Shown here: in pieces, positions 56,358 through 64,000 of the stretch
How positions within the stretch are numbered: the first letter of the stretch is position 1
Layout: each line of letters opens with the position of its first letter
Origin: Candidatus Kryptoniota bacterium
GTDB taxonomy: Bacteria; Bacteroidota; Ignavibacteria; Kryptoniales; JAKASW01
DNA: 64,000 nt
Direction of reading: 5' to 3'
Assembly (NCBI GenBank): GCA_036567965.1
Contig: DATCTN010000031.1
Location: 372,001 to 436,000, forward strand
Program-made: the position numbers and the translations under genes
The notes under the pieces: generated by a model
The model's input: only the letters and a program-made list of their open reading frames with translations
Database searches by the model: none
Told to the model about the DNA's origin: nothing

Positions 56358-56819
56358 ATGAAACAGCAATGTCACATTAGTTTAGTTTACATCAGCTGGT
56401 TGATATTGATCGGCGGCGTGATCGCCTATTTGTTGTTCGGTAATTACATTCAAGCGGCGCTATGGCTTGTATTTATTTACATCGCGATGAGAGCGTACGT
56501 TCATTATTTCCCGAAGATCTCGCGGTACATGGGATACGGCTCTGTAGACGATCAGCCGGCGAGTGAACAGAGATCGTCCGATGCGGCGGTCAAGCTTTAC
56601 ACAGGAGTTGGTTGTCCGTTTTGTCCAATTGTGAAAAGAAGACTGGTGGAACTCCAGAAGAGCATGGGATTCGAGCTCACCGAGATCGATGTGACATTGA
56701 AACCGGATTTGGTGATCAAGAAGGGAATCAGAGCACTTCCGGTAATTGAAGTTGGGAATTCAACTTTGGTCGGCAATGCGACAAGCGAACAGCTATCGAA
56801 ATTTATAACGGCAGGATGA
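56358..56819 (+). CDS. Membrane-anchored glutaredoxin/thioredoxin-fold protein
   Basis: A 153-residue protein with two N-terminal membrane helices (about 8-45), a short linker, and a thioredoxin-fold domain with YTGVGCPFCPIVKRRL (Cys86, Cys89) and RALPVIEVG (cis-Pro). By topology the CPFC site may face the cytoplasm. An AGGAGG lies 5 bases before the ATG. The partner is unknown. Confidence 0.85.
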   Translation: MKQQCHISLVYISWLILIGGVIAYLLFGNYIQAALWLVFIYIAMRAYVHYFPKISRYMGYGSVDDQPASEQRSSDAAVKLYTGVGCPFCPIVKRRLVELQKSMGFELTEIDVTLKPDLVIKKGIRALPVIEVGNSTLVGNATSEQLSKFITAG

Positions 56820-56864
56820 TCGCACCGTGCAGTTCGGACGCAGCTTGAGTCAGCCAATGATTTC

Positions 56865-57854
56865 TTACTTGATGAATATTGAGATAATCTTGTAAGCGCC
56901 GGCACCGATAAGAGCGGAAATTGGAATTGTCAGGACCCATACCAGGACGATGTTCCCTGCAACTCCCCATCTGACTGCCGAGACTCGACGTGTCGCTCCG
57001 ACTCCCATGATGCCGCCATTTATTGTATGAGTCGTGCTTATCGGTATGCCGAAATACGTTCCTATCAAGAGCGTGATGCCGCCGGCCGTCTCAGCACAAA
57101 ATCCGTCCACGGGCCTGAGTCTCGTAATCTTTTGTCCCATCGTCTTCACGATCCTCCAACCGCCGAACAGAGTTCCCATTGCGATTGCAAAATGGCAGAT
57201 CAGAACGACCCAGATCGGTACATGAAATGAGCTCAGATAACCGGTGGTAACCAGAAGTCCGGTTATAATTCCCATCGTCTTCTGTGCGTCGTTCGTTCCG
57301 TGACCGAGACTTAAGAAAGCCGCGGAGACCAGCTGTAATTTTCTGAATGCGCCGTTTACTCGTGTAGACGATCTTTTGTGGAATGCCCATATTACGCTCA
57401 TCATGAGTACGAAAGCCACCAAGAGCCCCATCACGGGGGCTACCACGATAAATGCAAGTGTTGGCGTCCATCCGGCAGGGATTATCACTGAGAAACCCGC
57501 ATTGGCTATCGCGGCTCCGGCGTATCCGCCGATAAGAGCGTGGGAGGAACTGGTTGGAAGTCCGTAGTACCATGTTATGATATCCCAGAGAATTGCGCCA
57601 ATGAGTCCGCCGAGAATTACATAGACTGTCACCGAATGCAATTCGACCAACCCTTCCCCCAGCGTGCCTGCTACCTTCAGCGTAAAGAAAAAGGCCGCGA
57701 CAAAATTGAAAAATGCCGCCCACACCACGGCCTTGCGAGGCGTGAGCACTCTGGTGGACACAACGGTTGCTATTGAGTTGGCTGAATCATGGAAGCCGTT
57801 CAGGAAGTCGAATACAAGCGCGACGAGGATGATGAGGACTACGAGTGTGCTCAT
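56865..57854 (-). CDS. PiT-family inorganic phosphate transporter
   Basis: A 329-residue membrane permease with the duplicated PiT signature: FLNGFHDSANSIATVV at the N-terminus and GHGTNDAQKTMGII in the middle. PTSSSHALIGG and PISTTHTINGGI are the second pair of repeats. It imports phosphate with a cation. It is 15 bases downstream of a DUF47 gene on the same strand, the usual partner arrangement. Confidence 0.95.
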   Translation of the reverse strand: MSTLVVLIILVALVFDFLNGFHDSANSIATVVSTRVLTPRKAVVWAAFFNFVAAFFFTLKVAGTLGEGLVELHSVTVYVILGGLIGAILWDIITWYYGLPTSSSHALIGGYAGAAIANAGFSVIIPAGWTPTLAFIVVAPVMGLLVAFVLMMSVIWAFHKRSSTRVNGAFRKLQLVSAAFLSLGHGTNDAQKTMGIITGLLVTTGYLSSFHVPIWVVLICHFAIAMGTLFGGWRIVKTMGQKITRLRPVDGFCAETAGGITLLIGTYFGIPISTTHTINGGIMGVGATRRVSAVRWGVAGNIVLVWVLTIPISALIGAGAYKIISIFIK

Positions 57855-57869
57855 CGCTGAAGGAATGTA

Positions 57870-58514
57870 TCAGGCATGTTTGATCAATATGGATTCGAGG
57901 ACATTCGCGACATCTTCACAGCGATCTGTCGCCGTTTCCAATCCCACGTAGATCTCCTTCAACTTTATCAGTTCGATGACGTTCTTTTCGTTTTCGAATA
58001 AATCTGCTACCGCGAGAGCGAACACAGTGTCCGCATCGTTCTCGTATTCGTTTACTTTCTTCAGGATTTCCTGGAGCGCAGCGGAATTCCGGAAATCTCT
58101 CAGGTATGAAACCCCTTTGCCGATTGCCTCGACGGATTGCTGTATTATCTCATTAAGCCGCCTCAGGTACTGGGTTCTCTGGTGGACATTGTATAGCACG
58201 AATCTGGACGCGCTTCCGTTTATATAATCCATGATGTCGTCAAGCGCTGACGCAAGCTCGTGGATATCTTCACGATCGAAGGGAGTGACGAAAGTCTTAT
58301 TGAGCTCTGCAAATATGTTGTGCGTGACTTCGTCCGCCTGGTGCTCGAGGTCCTCTATCTCTTTCACGAGCGCCTGCGTCTGTACCGCATCGGAATCCGG
58401 AATCTTCCTCAGAGCGACGGAGGCTTTCAGAAGCAGCTTCGTTGATTCCTCGAACAGGGTATAGAATTTTTCGTCGTGAGGGAGCAGAGTTTGAATTAGT
58501 CTATCAATTTTCAC
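57870..58514 (-). CDS. DUF47/PhoU-like phosphate-transport regulator
   Basis: A 214-residue all-helical protein of the DUF47 (YkaA) family, PhoU-like: FYTLFEESTKLLLKAS, EIEDLEHQADEVTHNIF, TPFDREDIHELASALDDIMD and CEDVANVLESILIKHA are family segments whose Asp/Glu clusters bind metal. It precedes the PiT gene in the same operon and likely modulates its transport. Confidence 0.94.
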   Translation of the reverse strand: MKIDRLIQTLLPHDEKFYTLFEESTKLLLKASVALRKIPDSDAVQTQALVKEIEDLEHQADEVTHNIFAELNKTFVTPFDREDIHELASALDDIMDYINGSASRFVLYNVHQRTQYLRRLNEIIQQSVEAIGKGVSYLRDFRNSAALQEILKKVNEYENDADTVFALAVADLFENEKNVIELIKLKEIYVGLETATDRCEDVANVLESILIKHA

Positions 58515-58948
58515 GGTAGTGCCACAATAAAAGTGATTGGTTCCGAAGCTTTTGAATTTAAGCTCTCATGTCGATTGTTCAAATCCATTTGGCGGGGTCA
58601 GAGAGAAACCTTCCGAGCGTTATCACCAGCATGACATTCAGAGTCGAGTGGATATCCGAATATCACGGAAAAACTTTCCCAAGTCCGCCAACCACTGCAA
58701 GTTCCCTAATCCCGATTTGAACCTCCGTTTCACGCGCTTCCTGGCTGACTTGATTTTCTTCGTGGGATTCCGAAATTGAAAGAGAAGGCAAGGGTGTTTT
58801 TTGTCATATTTCGTTGTTTGATAATAGTAGGATGCTAGTATAAATTAACGATAAGAATTCTGTCAGAGTCCTTTGAATTGATAAGTTGAAACTTGACAAG
58901 ACGCGAATTTGTTGATTTTAGGAACGGAACTAAACCATTAGGATTGAA
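58515..58948. other. Long intergenic region with divergent promoters
   Basis: No convincing gene; an 80-codon frame at 58537-58779 has no coding character. The right half is A/T-rich. Possible clpC promoter elements are TTGTTT (58814-58819) with TATAAA (58839-58844), and TTGACA (58893-58898) with no good -10. No CIRCE inverted repeat or CtsR-type direct repeat was seen. AGGA at about 58940 is the clpC ribosome site. Confidence 0.35.
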
Positions 58949-61465
58949 ATGGAAGGTAATTTTTCTAACCGGGTACAGGACGTAATCAGACTCAGCCGCG
59001 AAGAGGCGTTGAGGCTTGGGCACGACTTCATCGGGACCGAGCATCTCCTTCTGGGGATAATTCGCGAGGGTGAGGGGATAGCGGTAAAGATACTGCGGAA
59101 CCTCGGCGTTGACCTGTACAAATTAAAGAAAGCGGTCGAGGACACGGTACGCACGTCCGGGGGCACGCTTACGATCGGGAACATACCGCTCACAAAACAG
59201 GCGGAAAAAGTTTTAAAGATAACTTACCTGGAAGCGAAGCTTTACAAATCCGATGTCATCGGAACGGAGCATCTCCTTCTGTCGCTTTTGCGCGACGATG
59301 ATAATGTCGCTTCGCAGATCCTTCACCAGTTTAATGTAACGTATGACAGTGTCCGCCAGGAGCTGGACAATATTATAAACGGGAGACCCTCTCAACCGGC
59401 GGCTCCGACAACTCAGCACGCGCCCGGCGCGGGGACCGAGCAGCGAAAGAGCGAGAAGTCTAAGACCCCGGTCCTCGATAACTTCGGACGCGACCTGACA
59501 AAACTCGCGCTTGAGGACAAGCTCGACCCCATAATCGGACGTGAAAAGGAAATTGAGCGAGTCGCGCAGGTGCTCGCGAGACGGAAGAAGAACAATCCGG
59601 TCCTGATCGGGGAACCCGGTGTCGGCAAGACGGCAATTGCGGAAGGTCTGGCTCTCAGGATCGTGCAGAAAAAAGTTTCCAGGGTACTTCATAATAAACG
59701 GGTTGTGACGCTCGATCTCGCGGCTCTTGTCGCCGGAACCAAGTATCGCGGACAGTTCGAAGAGAGGATGAAAGCCGTACTGAACGAGCTTGAAAAAGCG
59801 AAAGACGTGATCCTTTTTATAGACGAACTTCACACGATTGTCGGCGCTGGTGGCGCGTCAGGATCGCTCGACGCGTCGAACATGTTCAAGCCCGCGCTCG
59901 CGAGAGGCGAGATACAGTGCATAGGGGCTACGACCCTCGACGACTACAGGCAGTACATCGAGAAAGACGGCGCGCTGGACCGGAGATTCCAGAAAATAAT
60001 GGTGGAACCGACTACGGTCGATGAGACGATTCAAATCCTCAATAACATCAAACAGAAGTACGAGGAGCATCACAACGTCAGATTTACGGACGCTGCAATA
60101 GACTCTGCGGTGAAGCTAAGCGACAGGTACATGACCGACAGGTTCCTCCCCGATAAAGCCATCGATGTAATGGATGAAGCTGGCTCGCGGATCCATCTTG
60201 CGAACATCATCGCCCCTAAAGAAATAGTCGAGCTCGAAGAAGAAATTGAAAAGATAAAACAGCAGAAGAACAAGGTCGTCAAGACTCAGGACTTTGAAGA
60301 GGCCGCGCGTCTTCGCGATCTCGAGAAGAAACTCCTGTCAGATCTTGAAATCGCTAAGCGCGAATGGGAGTTGAAGGCCGAGACGACAGTGCACGAAGTT
60401 ACGGAAGACCACGTGGCCGACGTCGTCGCGATGATGACGGGGATTCCCGTTAACAAGATTGCCGAGAGCGAGTCGGTGAAGCTGCTCAAAATGTCCGACG
60501 AGTTGACGAAAGTTGTCGTTGGGCAGAGTGAAGCGATTCAGAAATTGAGCAAAGCGATTCGCCGTGCCCGCGCGGGGCTGAAAGATCCCAAGCGACCGAT
60601 CGGCTCGTTTATCTTTGCCGGTCCCACAGGAGTAGGAAAGACCGAGCTTGCGAAGGCGCTTGCGAGATACCTCTTCGATTCGGAGGACGCGCTTGTCCGC
60701 ATCGACATGTCTGAGTATATGGAAAAGTTCAACGTCAGCCGCCTGGTCGGAGCACCTCCGGGATATGTCGGCTACGAAGAGGGCGGTCAGCTCACCGAGA
60801 AAGTAAGACGCAAGCCGTACAGTGTTGTGCTGCTGGACGAGATCGAAAAAGCGCACCCTGACGTCTTCAACATACTTCTGCAGGTTCTTGATGACGGCAT
60901 TTTGACGGACAGCCTCGGAAGGCGGGTGGATTTCAAGAACGTTATTTTGATAATGACCACGAACATCGGAACCCGTGACATTAAGGTGGCCGGCGCGTTC
61001 GGGTTCGGGCAAGCATCGTCCGAAGATAGATACACATCGATGAAGGGCGTCATCGAAGAGGCGATGAAGCGTCTTTTTAATCCTGAATTCATGAACAGGA
61101 TCGACGACGTGATTATATTCCATAATCTCGAAACGGATGACATCAAGAAGATAATCGACATTCATACCGAGAGTCTTCGGAAACGGCTGGGCGCTCTCGG
61201 AGTTAAGCTGGATCTTACCAAGCCGGCGAGGGAGTTTCTCGCTGAGAAGGGATTCGATCCGGCGTTCGGCGCCCGTCCGCTGAAGAGGGCGATCCAGAGA
61301 TACCTGGAAGACCCGCTCGCCGAAGAAATGCTCAAGGGAACTTTCACGGAAAGAATGGTGGTGAAAGTCAAGATTGATAAGCGATCGGGCGAGTTGAAGT
61401 TTTCCGAGTCGAAGGAGACCACCGGACAAAAAGATCCCAATCTTTCGGATGTGAGTACGAACTGA
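58949..61465 (+). CDS. clpC: ATP-dependent Clp protease ATPase subunit ClpC
   Basis: An 838-residue Hsp100 unfoldase. The double Clp-N repeat (1-145) has [16 protein letters not shown] and [14 protein letters not shown]. The first AAA+ module has GEPGVGKTA (about 220-228) and [10 protein letters not shown]. The UVR/M-domain [15 protein letters not shown] (about 447-461) separates it from the second AAA+ module with [14 protein letters not shown] (about 561) and [14 protein letters not shown]. The short M-domain makes it ClpC, not ClpB. It delivers substrates to ClpP, whose gene is elsewhere. A terminator follows. Confidence 0.97.
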   Translation: MEGNFSNRVQDVIRLSREEALRLGHDFIGTEHLLLGIIREGEGIAVKILRNLGVDLYKLKKAVEDTVRTSGGTLTIGNIPLTKQAEKVLKITYLEAKLYKSDVIGTEHLLLSLLRDDDNVASQILHQFNVTYDSVRQELDNIINGRPSQPAAPTTQHAPGAGTEQRKSEKSKTPVLDNFGRDLTKLALEDKLDPIIGREKEIERVAQVLARRKKNNPVLIGEPGVGKTAIAEGLALRIVQKKVSRVLHNKRVVTLDLAALVAGTKYRGQFEERMKAVLNELEKAKDVILFIDELHTIVGAGGASGSLDASNMFKPALARGEIQCIGATTLDDYRQYIEKDGALDRRFQKIMVEPTTVDETIQILNNIKQKYEEHHNVRFTDAAIDSAVKLSDRYMTDRFLPDKAIDVMDEAGSRIHLANIIAPKEIVELEEEIEKIKQQKNKVVKTQDFEEAARLRDLEKKLLSDLEIAKREWELKAETTVHEVTEDHVADVVAMMTGIPVNKIAESESVKLLKMSDELTKVVVGQSEAIQKLSKAIRRARAGLKDPKRPIGSFIFAGPTGVGKTELAKALARYLFDSEDALVRIDMSEYMEKFNVSRLVGAPPGYVGYEEGGQLTEKVRRKPYSVVLLDEIEKAHPDVFNILLQVLDDGILTDSLGRRVDFKNVILIMTTNIGTRDIKVAGAFGFGQASSEDRYTSMKGVIEEAMKRLFNPEFMNRIDDVIIFHNLETDDIKKIIDIHTESLRKRLGALGVKLDLTKPAREFLAEKGFDPAFGARPLKRAIQRYLEDPLAEEMLKGTFTERMVVKVKIDKRSGELKFSESKETTGQKDPNLSDVSTN

Positions 61466-61484
61466 CGTTTAAATCGGTTGACTG

Positions 61485-61516
61485 AAAAGCCGGGCCGTCT
61501 AGCCCGGCTTTTTTTA
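61485..61516 (+). terminator. Rho-independent terminator of clpC
   Basis: A perfect 10-bp stem AAAGCCGGGC (61486-61495) / GCCCGGCTTT (61502-61511) with a 6-base loop and a run of T to 61515, 20 bases after the clpC stop. Confidence 0.93.
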
Positions 61517-61577
61517 TGTCCTGACCCGGGTGGAGTCCGGCGGATCAAATTGGATTTTCTTTCGACCTTAGTTAAAA

Positions 61578-61790
61578 TTGATACGCGTGAACGTGGAAAA
61601 CGATCATACTTTGGAACCGGGACATGTTCCTGAATTGCAGTTGAAACCCAGCGAAGGCTCCGTTAAGCCGAACGATCCTTCTCCTGAATATTGGAACTAC
61701 TGCGACAATTGCGGGTCGAGACTTCAGACATTCAGGTGCAGGTACGTTTGTCCAAAGTGCGGCTTCTTCCACTCGTGCAGCGAACCGTAA
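61578..61790 (+). CDS. Small zinc-ribbon protein
   Basis: A 70-residue protein if started from TTG 61578; GTG at 61587 or 61593 are alternatives. The C-terminal half has CDNCGSRLQTFRCRYVCPKC, then GFFHSCSEP: Cys-x2-Cys and Cys-x2-Cys pairs of a zinc ribbon, with two further Cys. The N-terminal half is acidic and Pro-rich. No family is recognised. It is followed 49 bases later by a 37-codon basic gene. Confidence 0.7.
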   Translation: MIRVNVENDHTLEPGHVPELQLKPSEGSVKPNDPSPEYWNYCDNCGSRLQTFRCRYVCPKCGFFHSCSEP

Positions 61791-61839
61791 TCGGGTTCGG
61801 ATTTCAGACATTTCACAACGGCAATCATAAAGGAGCAAG

Positions 61840-61953
61840 ATGAACAAGAAGACAAAGAAGGCAGCGAAGAAACACCACAGGAAAGTGAAGAAGATCAAGG
61901 CGAAAATAAAAGCACGACGCGAGCAGGCGCACAAATCAAAAGCGGGCGCGTAA
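61840..61953 (+). CDS. 37-residue highly basic protein
   Basis: A short frame ATG 61840 to TAA 61951-61953, with an ideal AAAGGAG (61829-61835). The product is MNKKTKKAAKKHHRKVKKI continuing KAKIKARREQAHKSKAGA: almost half Lys/Arg/His and no hydrophobic core, so it should bind RNA or DNA. It resembles the short basic ribosome-associated proteins in character only. The clear start signal makes it a likely true gene even though it is very small. Confidence 0.6.
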   Translation: MNKKTKKAAKKHHRKVKKIKAKIKARREQAHKSKAGA

Positions 61954-61997
61954 CTTAATCTGGCATTAATTTTTTCCACTCTTATCGGGGGGTCAGA

Positions 61998-62789
61998 TTG
62001 TTGAAATCATATTCCAAAGAGCTGGAATGTGCTCTTAAGATTGTCAGGGCATCGGAGAAAGTCACTCTCAAGTATTTCCGCTCGCGATTGAGAGTGGACT
62101 ACAAGTCCGACCGTAGTCCTGTTACGATTGCCGACAAAAAGTGCGAGAAGTTCCTCATCGGCGAATTATCGCGTAAATTTCCTCATCACGGTTTTTACGG
62201 AGAAGAGTTCGGAGAAAGCGCCGTCGGGAAGGAATTCAGGTGGATCATCGATCCGATCGACGGGACGAGGAATTTCACCCGAGGTATTCCGTTCTGGGGG
62301 ACCCTCTGCGGCCTCGAGCATGAAGGCGAGATGGTCGCGGGAATCATGTTTCTACCGGCGCTGAAGTCGATCTACTACGCCTCAAAACACCACGGTGCAT
62401 TCAAAAACGGGAAACGAATAAGAGTCAGCACAATCAGAACTCTGGAGAAGGCGGGTATTGTGTTCGGAGGACTCAGCTACTTCGTCGGGACGCATTACGA
62501 AAGGAGGTTCCTCGATATCGTCAAGTCTTCGTATCACGACCGGGGATTCGGCGACTGCTTCGGCTACACTTTTGTCGCGGAAGGCTCGGCAGAGGCGATG
62601 GTCGACCCGATCGTTAAGCCATGGGACGTGGCCGCAATAAAACCTATCATCGAAGAAGCGGGCGGAGTATTTACCGACTTCGAGGGAAACCGCACAATCT
62701 ACGGGAGCACCGGACTCGCGTGCAATCCTTATATCCATGAATTGATACTGAAGCGGCTGTCGGCTAGGGGTGCGACAGATGGTCAGTGA
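61998..62789 (+). CDS. Inositol-monophosphatase-family phosphatase (histidinol-phosphatase-like)
   Basis: A 263-residue IMPase-fold, Mg2+-dependent phosphatase: HGFYGEEFGE (first metal Glu), WIIDPIDGTRNFTRG (about 84-98), and KPWDVAAIKPIIEEAGG (third metal Asp). The GTRNF variant and the sequence around it resemble HisN-type histidinol-phosphatases, but inositol phosphate or other sugar phosphates are possible. The start is one of two tandem TTG codons (61998 or 62001) after GGGGGGT. It ends overlapping the convergent phosphatase gene by 7 bases. Confidence 0.9.
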   Translation: MLKSYSKELECALKIVRASEKVTLKYFRSRLRVDYKSDRSPVTIADKKCEKFLIGELSRKFPHHGFYGEEFGESAVGKEFRWIIDPIDGTRNFTRGIPFWGTLCGLEHEGEMVAGIMFLPALKSIYYASKHHGAFKNGKRIRVSTIRTLEKAGIVFGGLSYFVGTHYERRFLDIVKSSYHDRGFGDCFGYTFVAEGSAEAMVDPIVKPWDVAAIKPIIEEAGGVFTDFEGNRTIYGSTGLACNPYIHELILKRLSARGATDGQ

Positions 62790-64000
62790 GCCGGCGTCGG
62801 CTTCACTTTTATCGCAACCATTGTCATGTCGTCATGCTGTGGGGCGTTGCCGACAAATTTCCTGACACCTTCTTCGATTTCGGTGAGCATCTCGTCCACG
62901 GGGAGATGGCGGGCAGATTCAATGAGTTCCACAAGTCTCGGCTCGCCGAATTCGTTTGCCTGTGAGTCCATTGCCTCGCTGAACCCGTCGGTATAAAACA
63001 CAAGCACGTCTCCAGGCTTCAACGCAATCTCCATTTCTTCCAGCGTAGAATTGAACTTATCCGAGTTGTCGAGTCCAAGCGCGAGTCCGTTCGGCGTGAA
63101 AAGTTTCGCCGAGTTTGCGCCGGTCGAAAAGAACACAAGCGGGTTATGTCCTGCCCTGGCGAAGCGCACCACTTTCGTACGCGTGTCGAGAACCGCGTAG
63201 ATCATACTAATGAAAGTTCCGCGGGAGATTGACTTGAATACTATCGAGTTTATCCTGTTCAGAACTTTCCGCGGAGAGGGCTGGTCTTCACCGTATGCCT
63301 GGAGCGCTCCTTTGGTGAGAGTCATGTATATGGCAGCCGGCAGACCTTTTCCTGAAACGTCCGCGATCGCGGTGCCGATCATTCCGTTCGGGAGTTGGAC
63401 AAAATCATAGTAATCTCCCCCGACTTCGAGGGCGGGAATGCATATTCCTCCGAATTCGAAATCGGAAGGAGAGGGGTTGGATCTCGGAAGGAGGTTGATC
63501 TGAACATTCTTTGCTATCTCGAGTTCGCGCGCCATCCGCTCTCTTTCACTTATCCGCCGGATATGCTTGGGCATCAGGTTGACTGAAAGCTCGAAGTGCT
63601 GTTTCTTTACAAGAGCGACGAACGAAAGAATCACCGGAAGAACAAGAATCGCGAAAGCAACAATCGTGTTCAAGCGATAATAGGAGTTCTCGGAACCGAA
63701 TAGCGGCACGAGCGAGTGTGCGAGATTGAAAAGAATGCTCGCGACCAGGACCGTAAGGAAATCATATCGAAGGAAAATGAAAGTCAGTGCCAGAGATAAG
63801 ACGACAGTGATCAATATGCGAGGGAGGATTTGATACTCGCCGTATGGAAGCGAGTAAAAAAGCGAAGGGACGAACAACACCGCTGAAACTGTGATTCCGG
63901 TGACGAGCCGTTTCTTTCCGAAAAAGGAAAGGACACCGAACCTGTAGAAGGTTTCGCAGAAGAGAGCGAGCGCGAACGATTCGGCTATGACTTGGACCGA
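62783..64000 (-). CDS. SpoIIE/RsbU-type PP2C phosphatase, N-terminus beyond window
   Basis: A membrane protein with a C-terminal PPM phosphatase domain. The reading frame remains open to the right edge, so the gene is 5'-truncated; a GTG at 63880 is internal to it. The visible N-terminal part holds several membrane helices, then the linker RMARELEIAKNVQINLLPR, the phosphatase motifs GGDYYDF, IADVSGKGLPAAIYM, AGHNPLVFF, DVLVFYTDGFSEAMD and the last Asp pair in QHDDMTMVAI. Such enzymes dephosphorylate STAS-type anti-anti-sigma proteins. Confidence 0.92.
   Translation of the reverse strand, partial: SVQVIAESFALALFCETFYRFGVLSFFGKKRLVTGITVSAVLFVPSLFYSLPYGEYQILPRILITVVLSLALTFIFLRYDFLTVLVASILFNLAHSLVPLFGSENSYYRLNTIVAFAILVLPVILSFVALVKKQHFELSVNLMPKHIRRISERERMARELEIAKNVQINLLPRSNPSPSDFEFGGICIPALEVGGDYYDFVQLPNGMIGTAIADVSGKGLPAAIYMTLTKGALQAYGEDQPSPRKVLNRINSIVFKSISRGTFISMIYAVLDTRTKVVRFARAGHNPLVFFSTGANSAKLFTPNGLALGLDNSDKFNSTLEEMEIALKPGDVLVFYTDGFSEAMDSQANEFGEPRLVELIESARHLPVDEMLTEIEEGVRKFVGNAPQHDDMTMVAIKVKPTPAH

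Noticed and set aside
58560-58610. tRNA-like T-arm word gttcaaatcc
   Set aside because: The flanking bases do not form a T stem, acceptor stem or anticodon arm; no tRNA gene is supported anywhere in the window.
58537-58779. 80-codon plus-strand frame before clpC
   Set aside because: No Shine-Dalgarno, no coding composition and no recognisable motif; treated as intergenic.
58800-58948. CIRCE or CtsR heat-shock operator upstream of clpC
   Set aside because: No TTAGCACTC/GAGTGCTAA inverted repeat or CtsR heptad direct repeat could be found.
60338-61429. 363-codon open frame on the minus strand inside clpC
   Set aside because: It is the mirror of a confident ClpC gene; its product has no recognisable domain and a composition typical of antisense frames.
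1-64000. CRISPR array, integrase, transposase or prophage
   Set aside because: No regular direct repeats with spacers and no recognisable mobile-element protein; the only tandem repeats are the 8-bp and 116-bp units described.

Overview
The window looks like chromosome of a free-living Gram-negative (diderm) bacterium, most likely from the Bacteroidota/Chlorobiota/Ignavibacteriota side of the FCB group. Reasons: roughly balanced base composition; a very large outer-membrane protein whose N-terminal half carries motifs shared with SprA/Sov-type proteins; a second small outer-membrane protein ending in Phe; decayed 'cacggat/ccgtg' and 'cgcaaag' intergenic repeats of the kind common in these genomes; and a few TAnnTTTG-like promoter boxes. 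This placement is inference. No rRNA, tRNA, CRISPR array, insertion sequence or phage gene was recognised.

Layout. 1-5.3 kb: endonuclease III, a small membrane protein, a 116-bp tandem duplication, then sucC, gatB and tpiA. 5.3-11.3 kb: the 1180-residue outer-membrane protein, a metallo-beta-lactamase-fold/LigB pair and a small beta-barrel. 11.5-17 kb: PPK2, a DipZ-like electron-transfer protein next to a membrane-anchored MsrB, and an asparagine-synthetase-like protein without a glutaminase nucleophile. 17-23.3 kb: a GNAT-like protein, then five tightly coupled genes (FAHD hydrolase, ParA, M23 peptidase, K+ channel with RCK domain, cyclic-nucleotide-binding protein). 23.3-27.7 kb: valS, yajQ, rfbC, yjbQ.

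27.7-33.2 kb is the accessory island. It holds a nuclease-methyltransferase chain interrupted by one in-frame TGA, an HsdS specificity subunit, and directly behind it a three-gene cassette: GHKL ATPase, STAS-like protein (DUF4325 type) and PIN-fold nuclease. The cassette looks like a partner-switching module wired to a nuclease, and I do not recognise it as a described defence system. It is the best candidate for something new.

33.2-37 kb (minus strand): an ECF sigma factor with a Cys/His anti-sigma factor and a double-CxxC disulfide oxidoreductase, which suggests a thiol-stress regulon, followed by folD/ymdB. 37.2-46 kb: ccmF with a duplicated-cysteine-motif protein, ybaK with an alkyltransferase-like protein, rqcH, and a receiver/hybrid-kinase pair. 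46-50 kb (minus strand): a complete ECF vitamin-type transporter (S, T, A, A') preceded by an eIF2B/MtnA-fold isomerase-like gene. 50-64 kb: FAD oxidoreductase, Yip1 protein, polA, a ferritin-like/VIT1 iron transporter, a thioredoxin-fold membrane protein, PiT/DUF47 phosphate transport, clpC, a zinc ribbon, a 37-residue basic protein, an inositol-monophosphatase-family enzyme and a SpoIIE-type phosphatase that runs off the right edge.
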